Assembly (NCBI GenBank): GCA_044228505.1
Contig: JBGAUT010000008.1
Span: 1 to 64,000, forward strand
DNA length: 64,000 nucleotides
From: JAEUKA01 sp044228505
Lineage (GTDB): Bacteria > Myxococcota_A > Polyangia > Palsa-1104 > JAEUJZ01
Direction of reading: 5' to 3'
The position numbers and the translations under genes are program-made. A model generated the notes under the pieces. The model was not told where the DNA came from and did no database searches. It was given only the letters and a program-made list of their open reading frames with translations. Positions 53,117-60,795 of the stretch are shown here, piece by piece; within the stretch, counting starts at the first letter, position 1, and each line of letters begins with the position of its first letter.

Positions 53117-53196
53117 GTCCCATTTGGGACACATGCGCCAAAAATCGTCTCAGCGTGGTACGATGCGCAGTAGGGGTAGTGGGGATTTTCTTCCCC
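53117..53196 (+). promoter_or_regulatory. Palindrome and leader hairpin upstream of the Ser/Thr kinase
   Basis: A 14-bp perfect palindrome (GTCCCA-TT-TGGGAC) lies at 53117-53130. A second hairpin, GGGGA/TCCCC with loop TTTTCT, is at 53181-53196, ending 12 bases before the kinase ATG. The first resembles an operator; the second could affect ribosome access. No clear -35/-10 was found. Confidence 0.45.
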
Positions 53197-53208
53197 TGAC
53201 AGGGCACC

Positions 53209-54822
53209 ATGATCGGTCAACTCGTTGGACATTACAAAGTCGTCCGCAAGATCGGCGACGGCGGCATGGGCAGCGTCTTCGAAGCTGTGCACGAGACGAT
53301 TGGTCGCCGTGTCGCGGTCAAGGTGCTCAAGTCCCAATTTTCCAAAGACAAAAACGTCGTCACTCGCTTCTTTAATGAAGCACGCGCGGTAAACATCGTC
53401 TCGCATCCTGGCGTCGTCGGTAGCTTCGACTATGGCGAGATGCCCGATGGCACCGCCTACATCGTGATGGAGTACCTCGAGGGCGAGTCGCTGTCGTCGC
53501 GAATCAAGCGCACGGCCGGGCCGTTTGGCTTCGACGCACTCCGCATCGGTCGCCAAATCGGTGCTGCTCTCGCCGCCGCGCACACCAAAGGCATCATCCA
53601 TCGTGACTTGAAGCCGGACAACGTGATCATCGTGCCGGACTCCGAGGCCCCTGGTGGTGAACGAGCCAAGGTTCTCGACTTCGGTATCGCCAAGATCACC
53701 GACGATCAACAGACCAAGGGCCTCACTCAGATGGGCGAGGTCATGGGCACCCCCCGGTATATGTCGCCGGAGCAGTGCAAAGGATCGGGCCAGGTCGACG
53801 CCAAGACCGACGTATATGCCCTCGGCATCATTATGTTTATCATGCTCACCGGAAAGCCTCCGTTCGACGCTGAAGGCACCGGAGCACTGATGGCGATGCA
53901 CATCTATCACGAGCCGCCCAAGCTCCGTGAGATCGAACCGAAAGTCCCGCCAAAGGTCGAAGAGCTGGTCCTGCAAATGCTGCTCAAGAAGGCTGACGAG
54001 CGACCGTCGATGGCCGATGTCGTGGCACGGCTTGGACAGCTCGGTGGTCAGAGCCTCGCGACCGGCGCGATGCCGATCTTACGGCTTCAGGACATTCAGC
54101 AAGCCCAGCAGATGATGGCGCAAGGTGGGCAGATGCAGTCGGGTGGCTACCCGATGATGCAAATGCAGGCGGCGATGATGCAGGGCGGCTATCCGGGTAT
54201 GCAGCAAGGCATGCACGGGCAGCAGGGCATGCACCAAGGCTATCCGCAAGGGCAGCCCGGCCAAAGTGGGCCACACGGTGGGCAGGTCATAAACCCTGCA
54301 CCGGCCGAGGCAACTGGTCCCAATACTTCGTCTCGTCCGTCACTACTCGGGGTTGGTCAGACCCATGACCCGACCAAGATGGGCGGCGCTCGCTCGGGCG
54401 TCAAGCGGCTGCTGATCCCGGTAACGATGGCTACCGTACTGTCGGTGATCGGGATTGTGTTTGTGCTACGGACCGGCAACGGTGATCCTCCGCCTGCCCG
54501 CGTCACCAAGCCCGCAGCCCCGAAGCAGGTGGTGTGGGAGATCAAGACTGATCCTCCGGGTGTACAGATCATTCGGACCTCGGACGACTCCGTGCTTGGA
54601 CAGACGCCCTGGCGATCGGAGCAAGCACCTGTGGGTGGCAAGGTCGGCGTCATCCTCCGCTTGGCCGGCTATCAGGACAAAACGGTGGTCCTCGAGCGCG
54701 ATCAGGACTTCAATCAAGAGTTCAAGCTCGAGGCTGTGCCCCAAGCCCCGACGAAGCCAGTGAAGTTGAAGAAGCCGAAGAAGAAGAAGGAAGAGGTCGA
54801 CGAGTTCGCGCCGGTCAAGTAG
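53209..54822 (+). CDS. Ser/Thr protein kinase with Met/Gln/Gly linker, TM helix and PEGA-like domain
   Basis: The kinase domain (residues 8-280) has GDGGMGSVFEA, the Lys of VAVKVL, HRDLKPDNV with catalytic Asp, DFGIAK and GTPRYMSPEQ. A linker of about 110 residues follows, rich in M, Q and G (MQGGYPGMQQGM-type repeats). A transmembrane helix (RLLIPVTMATVLSVIGIVFVL) places the rest outside. The C-terminal domain has VVWEIKTDPPGVQIIRTSD and GYQDKTVVL, as in PEGA domains. The protein ends in a basic KKPKKKKEE tail. Such kinases are abundant in Myxococcota and couple outer signals to phosphorylation. Substrate unknown. Confidence 0.93.
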   Translation: MIGQLVGHYKVVRKIGDGGMGSVFEAVHETIGRRVAVKVLKSQFSKDKNVVTRFFNEARAVNIVSHPGVVGSFDYGEMPDGTAYIVMEYLEGESLSSRIKRTAGPFGFDALRIGRQIGAALAAAHTKGIIHRDLKPDNVIIVPDSEAPGGERAKVLDFGIAKITDDQQTKGLTQMGEVMGTPRYMSPEQCKGSGQVDAKTDVYALGIIMFIMLTGKPPFDAEGTGALMAMHIYHEPPKLREIEPKVPPKVEELVLQMLLKKADERPSMADVVARLGQLGGQSLATGAMPILRLQDIQQAQQMMAQGGQMQSGGYPMMQMQAAMMQGGYPGMQQGMHGQQGMHQGYPQGQPGQSGPHGGQVINPAPAEATGPNTSSRPSLLGVGQTHDPTKMGGARSGVKRLLIPVTMATVLSVIGIVFVLRTGNGDPPPARVTKPAAPKQVVWEIKTDPPGVQIIRTSDDSVLGQTPWRSEQAPVGGKVGVILRLAGYQDKTVVLERDQDFNQEFKLEAVPQAPTKPVKLKKPKKKKEEVDEFAPVK

Positions 54823-54828
54823 TCGGAG

Positions 54829-56382
54829 CTATCGAGCGTAATCCGTCGAGCGGGTCTCGCGAATCACGCACACGCGAACTTGGCCAGGATAGGTCGCTTC
54901 CTCTTCGATCTTGCGGGTGATGTCTCGAGACAGAAGAACCGCTTGTTCGTCGGAGATCTTGTCGTTTTCGACCAGGATGCGTAGCTCTCGACCGGCTTGG
55001 ATCGCGTAGGCTTTGTCGACGCCGGGAATGCTCTGACAGAGCTTTTCCAAGTTGGTGAGCCGCTGAATGTACGACTCCAGCTGCTCCCGCCGGGCCCCAG
55101 GCCGCGAGTTCGATAGCACGTTCGCCGCATCCACCAGATAATCTAGCGCTCCTGTCGGTGGTCGTTCTCCGTGGTGCGAGGCGACCGCATCGACGACCTT
55201 CGGCGGCTCGCCAAGTTTCTTACACAGCGACGCACCCACCATCGCATGCGAGCCCTCGGTATCCTGATCGACCGCTCGCCCGATGTCGTGAAGCAGACCC
55301 GCCCGCCTGGCCAGCTTGACGTTGATGTTCAGTTCGGCGGCCATCGCGCCGGCCAGCCAGCCGACTTCAATGCTGTGCTGCAGTAGGTTCTGTGCCCCGG
55401 CAGTACGAAATTTGAGTTTTCCGAGTGTGCGCAGAAGCTCTGGATGCATCTTGTGCAGGCCCAGATCGAACGCCGCCTGTTCGCCCGCTTCCTTACAGAG
55501 CTGATCGATCTCCTCCGAGGCCTTCTGCACTGATTCTTCGATTCGGGTCGGATGAATCCGCCCGTCCGCAATCAGTCGAGACAGCGCCAGTTTGGCGATC
55601 TCGCGTCGGACCGGATTGAAACAGGAGATGATCACCGCCTCAGGAGTGTCGTCGATAATCAGGTCAATACCCGTCGCAGCTTCCAGAGCCCGAATGTTCC
55701 GCCCTTCGCGACCGATGATCCGCCCCTTCATGTCATCGGAGGGCAGCGGCACCACGCTCACCGTCTTTTCCGCGACGTATTCGCTGGCATAACGCTGCAC
55801 TGCCGTTCCGATAATGGTCTTGGCGCGCTCCTCGGCTTGCAGACGGTATTCTTCTTCGATGCGCTTCACATCGATGGCGGCCAGTCGGCGCGCATCCTCA
55901 CGCACCTCATCTGCCAGCTTGGCCCGCGCCTGATCGACGGATAGCCCAGCAATCTGTTCCAATCGTTTGGCGGCTTGCTCGGCAATATCTTCCGCCCGCT
56001 TCGCCGATTGCTCGGCGGCTTGCTCGCGGTTTTGGATGTTGCGATCCCGACGACTCTGTTCCTCCTCGCGAGAGGCCAAGATCTCCGCCTTCCGAGTCTG
56101 CGCCGCCTCTTGCTTCCCAAGCCGCTGAGACTCGCGCTCGATCTCTTCTCGACGGACACGCAGCTCCGCTTCAGCGGTCTCCTGCGCTCTTAGCAACAGT
56201 TCTTTTGACTCAACCTGCGCGTCACGCTTGATCTGCTCGGCCTCTGTTCGAGCCGCATCAAGCAAGTGCTGTCGTGCGTCCTCGGCCTGTTCTCCTCTCG
56301 GTGCAGGAGACAGCCGCTGCGCTAGCACAACGCCCAGGACAACCCCCAAAATACAGAGGGCGATGCCTACGGCGATCGTCAC
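54829..56382 (-). CDS. rny: Ribonuclease Y
   Basis: GTG 56382 has AGGAGG seven bases upstream and overlaps the cyclo-ligase stop by four bases. The N-terminal membrane helix (IALCILGVVLGVVLAQRL) is followed by a long coiled coil, then a KH domain (MKGRIIGREGRNIRALEAATGIDLIIDDTP) and an HD metal domain (LLHDIGRAVD, SHHGERPP). The 517 residues match the family. It starts mRNA decay by endonucleolytic cuts at the membrane. The kinase is convergent, with a six-base gap. Confidence 0.94.
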   Translation of the reverse strand: MTIAVGIALCILGVVLGVVLAQRLSPAPRGEQAEDARQHLLDAARTEAEQIKRDAQVESKELLLRAQETAEAELRVRREEIERESQRLGKQEAAQTRKAEILASREEEQSRRDRNIQNREQAAEQSAKRAEDIAEQAAKRLEQIAGLSVDQARAKLADEVREDARRLAAIDVKRIEEEYRLQAEERAKTIIGTAVQRYASEYVAEKTVSVVPLPSDDMKGRIIGREGRNIRALEAATGIDLIIDDTPEAVIISCFNPVRREIAKLALSRLIADGRIHPTRIEESVQKASEEIDQLCKEAGEQAAFDLGLHKMHPELLRTLGKLKFRTAGAQNLLQHSIEVGWLAGAMAAELNINVKLARRAGLLHDIGRAVDQDTEGSHAMVGASLCKKLGEPPKVVDAVASHHGERPPTGALDYLVDAANVLSNSRPGARREQLESYIQRLTNLEKLCQSIPGVDKAYAIQAGRELRILVENDKISDEQAVLLSRDITRKIEEEATYPGQVRVCVIRETRSTDYAR

Positions 56383-57023
56383 GATATGTCCTCCTTAGCG
56401 GACCGGAACACACTCGCCCTGGCCCCGGTCGCCAGTTTTTGCGTCGGGGTGATGATGAAGTCCAGCGGCTCATCACACTCCTCGACGGGGATTTCGGAAA
56501 CAAGCTGGAAATCGTAGCCAATCCCGACGCGCACCGCCGACGGAGTTCGCCGTAGTGCCGCATCGTAAAAGCCCTTGCCCTGACCGAGCCGTCGACCACC
56601 ACGATCGAAACCCAGCCCCGGTACGACAAACACATCGATCGACGGAGCCAGCTCTGCCGTCGGGTCAGGCTCTAAGAGATCAAATCCTGCCGGCACCAGC
56701 TCGGGCAGCGACACCGCATGAAACGCCAATGCCGGAGGATCATAAGTGACCACCCGGGGATAGCTCACAACCTGGCCTGGGCGCAGTCGCTCGACGATCA
56801 ACGATGGATCGAACTCTTTGCCTCGGGCGGCGTAGACCGCGATGCTCCGCGCATTTTGCACCGCCGGGATCCTTAGCGTCGCGTCAGCCACGGCGGAAGC
56901 GGCACGCTGTGACTCCACGCTCCCAACGGCAAATCCCAACTCGGAACGACGACGGCGCAGCTCACTGCGTAGCTTGGCTTTGTCGTCCTTTGTGGACCCA
57001 GAATCGGTGTGAGAAACAGCCAC
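56379..57023 (-). CDS. 5-formyltetrahydrofolate cyclo-ligase
   Basis: A 214-residue enzyme of the ygfA/MTHFS family that turns 5-formyl-THF to 5,10-methenyl-THF with ATP. Family text includes RSELRRRRSELG, the VYAARGKEFD pocket, VPGLGFDRGGRRLGQGKGFYDAAL and GIGYDFQLV. GTG 57023 has AGGTGG upstream, eight bases after the zapA stop. The pair zapA then this gene is a common order, but the 6S RNA gene often between them in gammaproteobacteria is not there. Confidence 0.92.
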   Translation of the reverse strand: MAVSHTDSGSTKDDKAKLRSELRRRRSELGFAVGSVESQRAASAVADATLRIPAVQNARSIAVYAARGKEFDPSLIVERLRPGQVVSYPRVVTYDPPALAFHAVSLPELVPAGFDLLEPDPTAELAPSIDVFVVPGLGFDRGGRRLGQGKGFYDAALRRTPSAVRVGIGYDFQLVSEIPVEECDEPLDFIITPTQKLATGARASVFRSAKEDIS

Positions 57024-57031
57024 CGAGCCAC

Positions 57032-57325
57032 CTAGCCCTTCGCTGGAGCCTCGGCAAGTCGCCGCAGATAGTCGAGCATCCGTCGCGCATGCTCACGAAC
57101 CTGCACACGCAGCGCTTTTTGCGCGCCACGCTCATGCTCAAGCTCGTCGGCCAACTGAAGAGCGGTTAGGACCATGTCTGACTGGGTTGCGACTTGTCGA
57201 TTACCGAGGAGCGCGGCAACGCGCCCATTCACCATTTCTGCCAACGACTGGACGTACGCTTCGTCGGCATCGCTTCTGACCTGGTATGGCTGACCAGCGA
57301 TGTGGACTTTTATCGTACGCTTCAC
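57032..57325 (-). CDS. zapA: Cell division protein ZapA
   Basis: A 97-residue FtsZ-stabilising protein. Start GTG 57325 gives KRTIKVHIAGQPYQVRSDADEAYVQSLAEMVNGRVA, the N-terminal beta domain typical of ZapA, followed by a long coiled-coil helix (LTALQLADELEHERGAQKALRVQV). It heads the zapA / cyclo-ligase / rny operon. No RBS stands out. Upstream lies the AT-rich promoter region of the divergent glycine-rich gene. Confidence 0.9.
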   Translation of the reverse strand: MKRTIKVHIAGQPYQVRSDADEAYVQSLAEMVNGRVAALLGNRQVATQSDMVLTALQLADELEHERGAQKALRVQVREHARRMLDYLRRLAEAPAKG

Positions 57326-57546
57326 AGCAGGGGCGACAATATCGAGAGGTGCGGCAATGTCAAGGTGCCTCAGTCACTCGGCCTATAGAGACCGCGCTTG
57401 GGTACCGGTTGGCGGGCCTAGGCATGACATGGACCCCGCTGAAGTCTCTCTTATCCTTTGTCTTTTATGTGATCTGTATTACTTATTTTTCATTTGATAA
57501 ACTGCTCGGACCGTCTCTAGTCACTTAACCAGCCTTAGGAGGGCAC
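57326..57546. promoter_or_regulatory. Divergent promoter region, AT-rich in its right half
   Basis: This 221-bp gap separates zapA from the glycine-rich gene. The segment 57450-57500 is notably AT-rich (CTTTTATGTGATCTGTATT and TTTTTCATTTGATAA) and is a likely promoter for the rightward gene. A TTGTCT at 57458-57463 could be a -35 element, but the -10 assignment is not certain. The RBS AGGAGG is at 57537-57542. Confidence 0.4.
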
Positions 57547-59184
57547 ATGCGGTCAGAGCGAGCTTTGGGAACCTTAAGTCGCGTCGTACGACGTCTGAGC
57601 TTCGTCGGCATCGCTGCCGGTCTTGCAGCCAGCGCGCTGTGGAACGGATGTGCGGGCTCGAACACCGACTACATGGGCAACATTGTGGATGGTGGCTCGG
57701 ATGATGGACCTCCTCCTGGCAGCGACCTGACCTGCCTGAAGACTCCGGATCCCGACGTTCCGGACTCGATGTTCGTCGACAACAACTGCGACGGCATCGA
57801 TGGAGACGCGAGCAACGCCATCTTCGCTTCGCCAAACGGCGATGACACGTTCGCCGGTACTCGCGAAAACCCGGTCAAGACCATCCCCCAGGCCATCAAG
57901 CTCGCCCAGCAGCAGAGCAAGGCGGGGGTCTATCTCGACAAGGGCATCTATGCTGGCTCGGTCACCCTTGTTGCTGGCATCAACGTCTACGGCGGCTATG
58001 ACTCGGGCAACCTGTGGAGCCGCAGCGCTGCCAATGACTCTCAGATCCAGGGCGGCCCGACTGCGGTCACTGCGAACAATCTCAACAAGGAAACCCACCT
58101 AGAGCTGGTATCGGTCAAGTCCGCCGATGGCACCGCCCCAGGACAGTCGAGCTACGGAGTCTTCGTCGCCAACAGCTCAGGCCCGGTGATCATCGGCCAA
58201 GCCAAAATCACCTCTGGCAATGGCATGACCGGTGCAGTCGGTACCAACGGCACCGCTGGCATCGATGGCAAGACGGCGACCGCCGGACTGAATGGCTGCA
58301 CGGGTAGCTGTGGTGCATGTCAGAACCAAGGTCTCGCTGGCGCGGGCGGCACGGGTTCTTGCAACAACTCGGGTGGAAAAGGCGGCGATGGTGGCTGCGA
58401 CTCCAACAGTGGCATAACCGGCACCGGCGGCGCGAGCTCTGCTGGCAACGGTGCCGGTGGCGGTGGCGGCGGTGGCGGCTCCTACTGGAGTTGTCCATTC
58501 GGCGGAGCTTCCGCAGGTTCGCAGGGCAAGGATGGTGCCCCAGGCACAGACGGTACGCTCGGGGCTCAAGCGGCAGCAGCGGGAGCCATGACGGCGGCAG
58601 GATACAACCCGGCGGCCGGTGGTGACGGCACCGCTGGCACACACGGTGGTGGTGGCGGTGGCGGCGGCGGTGGCGGCGGTGGTTCAGGTTCTTTCCCGTG
58701 CGCAACGGATAAAGGTGGTGGCGGCGGCGGTGGCGGCGGCGGTGGCTGCGGCGCGGCGGCAGCCAAAGGCGGCGGTGGCGGCGGCGGCTCGTTTGGCGTT
58801 TACTCTTACGCAAGCACCGTGACCCTCAATGGTGGCACGGTAGCAAGCGGTCGGGCTGGTGACGGCGGCAAGGGCGGCAATGGAGCAACCGGCGGCCTGG
58901 CTGGCGGTGGTGGTGGCAATGGCGGTGGCTCGGGTGATGCCACTGCGGGTGCTCGTGGCGGTAACGGCGGAATCGGTGGGAACTCCGGTGGTGGAGCCGG
59001 TGGTACTGGCGGTCCGAGCTACGGCATCTATGCAAAGATGTCGACGGTCGTCACCAATGGCGTCCAGGCCAGCAACGGCGCATTTGGCGTCGGTGGCAAT
59101 GGTGGCACGGCAACGCTCGCCGGTAGTTTCAAGCAGGCCCCGGCTGGATCTCCCGGCAAGGCCGGTCCGCAGCTCTTCGAGTAA
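57547..59184 (+). CDS. Glycine-rich (PGRS-like) surface lipoprotein
   Basis: ATG 57547 has AGGAGG four bases upstream. The signal region ends in SALWNGC, a probable lipobox. After a Pro/Asp linker, residues 95-200 contain a right-handed beta-helix-like or parallel-beta segment (GDDTFAGTRENPVKTIPQAIKLAQ, as in DUF1565-like surface proteins). Residues about 215-540 are Gly/Ala/Ser-rich with long Gly runs and cysteines (CTGSCGACQNQG, SCPFGG). Text such as GGAGGTGGPSYGIYAKMSTVVTNG repeats. It may be a calcium-free collagen-like or PE-PGRS-like surface coat. Unusual for length of the GGC tract; function unknown. Confidence 0.8.
   Translation: MRSERALGTLSRVVRRLSFVGIAAGLAASALWNGCAGSNTDYMGNIVDGGSDDGPPPGSDLTCLKTPDPDVPDSMFVDNNCDGIDGDASNAIFASPNGDDTFAGTRENPVKTIPQAIKLAQQQSKAGVYLDKGIYAGSVTLVAGINVYGGYDSGNLWSRSAANDSQIQGGPTAVTANNLNKETHLELVSVKSADGTAPGQSSYGVFVANSSGPVIIGQAKITSGNGMTGAVGTNGTAGIDGKTATAGLNGCTGSCGACQNQGLAGAGGTGSCNNSGGKGGDGGCDSNSGITGTGGASSAGNGAGGGGGGGGSYWSCPFGGASAGSQGKDGAPGTDGTLGAQAAAAGAMTAAGYNPAAGGDGTAGTHGGGGGGGGGGGGGSGSFPCATDKGGGGGGGGGGGCGAAAAKGGGGGGGSFGVYSYASTVTLNGGTVASGRAGDGGKGGNGATGGLAGGGGGNGGGSGDATAGARGGNGGIGGNSGGGAGGTGGPSYGIYAKMSTVVTNGVQASNGAFGVGGNGGTATLAGSFKQAPAGSPGKAGPQLFE
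58440..58960 (+). repeat. GGC/GGT-rich coding low-complexity tract
   Basis: Gly codons dominate here, with runs of up to about a dozen glycines. The near-pure GGT/GGC composition invites slippage and length variation between strains, and makes assembly errors plausible. Confidence 0.75.
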
Positions 59185-59228
59185 TCGCGCTACCCCACCT
59201 CAGCCTACCTTGTAGCCCGCAATCCCAC

Positions 59229-59259
59229 CGAGCCTCGCAGAGAAGTTAGCCGAGGCTCG
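59229..59259. terminator. Inverted repeat between convergent genes, possible terminator
   Basis: CGAGCCTCG (59229-59237) and CGAGGCTCG (59251-59259) form a perfect 9-bp stem with a 13-base loop. It lies between the glycine-rich gene's stop (59184) and the RlpA-like gene's end (59246), overlapping the latter. It lacks a T run, but position and strength favour a bidirectional terminator. Confidence 0.5.
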
Positions 59260-59710
59260 CCGGTCGTCGCGCTCGGTCGGTCGCGTCTTTCCCCTTCAAG
59301 TAAATCAGCCGCACGTTGGCCACGCTGTGCCGCATTCCGAGCCGTGCCGCGACCGATGGCGACACATCCACCACGCCCCGCCAGGTGCCGCGCTGTCCGA
59401 CAGTACGCTTGATGACAAACCGACCGCCGGGCAGCTTCGCCCCGTACGGTCCCCGATCGAGCACCCGGCACGTCGCGAGTCGCTGGGTGGACAAGTTCTG
59501 AACGACAAGCCGAGTGCCACACGGCAACGTGCGGTGTGCACACACGAGCTGGCCAGGCCGCAGCAGCTTCCCGGTACACGCCAGCGGCCCCCCCGCGAGC
59601 GTATCGTTTTCATAGCCAAACACCGCCGCCCGACCCGATTCGGTTCCCACATCGGGGGTCGCGGACAGAGTCAGGAGCAGGATGTGGCAAACCGCCATGA
59701 GGGTCAGCAT
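59246..59710 (-). CDS. RlpA-like double-psi beta-barrel protein, exported
   Basis: ATG 59710 has AAGGAGG six bases upstream. A short signal peptide (MAVCHILLLTLSA) is followed by a DPBB/barwin-type domain: GKLLRPGQLVCAHRTLPCGTRLVVQNLSTQRLATCRVLDRGPYG, then VVDVSPSVAARLGM. RlpA proteins bind or cleave peptidoglycan glycan; this one lacks the SPOR domain and is short (154 residues). The catalytic Asp of RlpA (DRGP) is kept. Disulfide cysteines are present. Confidence 0.85.
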   Translation of the reverse strand: MLTLMAVCHILLLTLSATPDVGTESGRAAVFGYENDTLAGGPLACTGKLLRPGQLVCAHRTLPCGTRLVVQNLSTQRLATCRVLDRGPYGAKLPGGRFVIKRTVGQRGTWRGVVDVSPSVAARLGMRHSVANVRLIYLKGKDATDRARRPASLG

Positions 59711-59737
59711 CCGGGCCTCCTTGTGTAGATTTTTGCT

Positions 59738-60703
59738 TCATAGCGTGCTCGGCGGCGAAAGGAAACCCTCAATCGTCTGCCGAACCGCTGCCAAATGCGC
59801 TGCGGTCACCCCACAGCAGCCGCCGATTGCCGTCGCACCCTCGTCAAGTAGCCCTAGTAGCTCGGTAGCAAATTTTGGAGGAGCGATCGGTTTCGGCGGC
59901 CTTTTGCAGTCCGGTGTCCCGTTGTGAAGCTGCGGCCGGGCCAGCACAGGAATGGCCCGTCCTGCCGTTTGGGCCCACTTCGCCAGCGCGGCCACCGCCC
60001 CGCGCATTCGCTCCGCATTCTGCGAGCAGTTCACGCCGATCAGAGCTGGCGGTTCATCCTCGAGCTCGCGCAGCATTCGGGCAAGCGGCACCCCGAGCGG
60101 CGTCTCAAGGCCAAGCTGGCCATGAGTCACCGTGAGTGACACAAACAGTGGCAGCTCTGGCACAGCCGCACGAATGGCCCGCACTGCCACCCGTAGCTCG
60201 CTTGCGTCAAAGCAAGTCTCAAGGTGCAGCGCCGCGACCCGTTGACTGGCGAAGGCCGTCGCTACCTCGCCGTACAATGCGCCGAGCCGACCGGGATCAA
60301 ACCCAACCATGCCCGTCGGTCCAACCGAGGCCACCACCCAGGCCGGCCTCTCGACCGCTGGATTCAGTGCCTCGCACGCAAGCTCGACACTCCTCTGCAC
60401 CCAGTCGTTCAGCGATCGCCCACCCGTTGGCTGCTTTGGCAACGAATCCGAGGCCAACAGCCTCACCAAACCGAAGGAGTTGGTCTGCAGCACATCGACC
60501 CGTGCCGACGCAAAACCGCGATGCACCGCCTCCACCTCTTCCCGATGCGACCACAGCCAGGCTTCCGGTGGCTCCGCAGCCAGGTCGAGCCCGCGTGAAA
60601 TCAGCGCGGTCCCGATCCCGCCATCCCACACGATCGGCGAGGACTGCGATCGGAGTGCCCGCAATAGGGGAAGCGGCCGCTGAAGAAGAGGGCTTTGAAT
60701 CAT
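59738..60703 (-). CDS. Homocysteine S-methyltransferase family protein
   Basis: 321 residues of the HMT barrel. The N-terminal DGGIGTALISRG is followed by a Cys in GVNCSQN and the paired Cys of IGGCCGVTAAHLAAV, the three zinc ligands. Text such as TNSFG and GPTGMVGFDPG is typical. It transfers a methyl group (from S-methylmethionine or another donor) to homocysteine to make methionine. A full B12-dependent MetH would be far longer, so this is the small, cobalamin-independent type. A link to the B12 operon 20 kb away is not supported. Confidence 0.88.
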   Translation of the reverse strand: MIQSPLLQRPLPLLRALRSQSSPIVWDGGIGTALISRGLDLAAEPPEAWLWSHREEVEAVHRGFASARVDVLQTNSFGLVRLLASDSLPKQPTGGRSLNDWVQRSVELACEALNPAVERPAWVVASVGPTGMVGFDPGRLGALYGEVATAFASQRVAALHLETCFDASELRVAVRAIRAAVPELPLFVSLTVTHGQLGLETPLGVPLARMLRELEDEPPALIGVNCSQNAERMRGAVAALAKWAQTAGRAIPVLARPQLHNGTPDCKRPPKPIAPPKFATELLGLLDEGATAIGGCCGVTAAHLAAVRQTIEGFLSPPSTL

Positions 60704-60715
60704 CTGCTTTCAGTC

Positions 60716-60738
60716 CGGTGAAAAAATCTCATTCACCG
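60716..60738. promoter_or_regulatory. Inverted repeat upstream of the membrane/coiled-coil gene
   Basis: CGGTGAA (60716-60722) is followed by nine bases and TTCACCG (60732-60738), a perfect 7-bp dyad. It lies 57-80 bases upstream of ATG 60796 and just upstream of the homocysteine methyltransferase start, between divergent genes. It may be an operator. Confidence 0.45.
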
Positions 60739-60745
60739 ACGGGAA

Positions 60746-60781
60746 ATATTCTGGGCGTTCTAGACCGCACGGACAGAATAT
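60746..60781 (+). promoter_or_regulatory. Second inverted repeat, 15 bases before ATG 60796
   Basis: ATATTCTG (60746-60753) and CAGAATAT (60774-60781) are exact complements around a 20-base gap. The second arm ends 14 bases before the ATG. Either an operator pair or a leader hairpin; the AT-rich arms stand out in GC-rich DNA. Confidence 0.5.
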
Positions 60782-60795
60782 GCGTTGATCGAGGC

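Noticed and set aside
57024..57031. 6S RNA between zapA and the cyclo-ligase gene
   Set aside because: Only eight bases separate the genes.
58208..58813. Long minus-strand ORF rich in His/Arg/Ser
   Set aside because: It is the shadow of the glycine-rich tract: GGC repeats read backward and have no start signal or domain.
60136..60795. Extended N-terminal frame of the membrane/coiled-coil gene
   Set aside because: It is antisense to the homocysteine methyltransferase coding region and is Arg/Pro/Ser-rich with no family features; the real start is about 60796.
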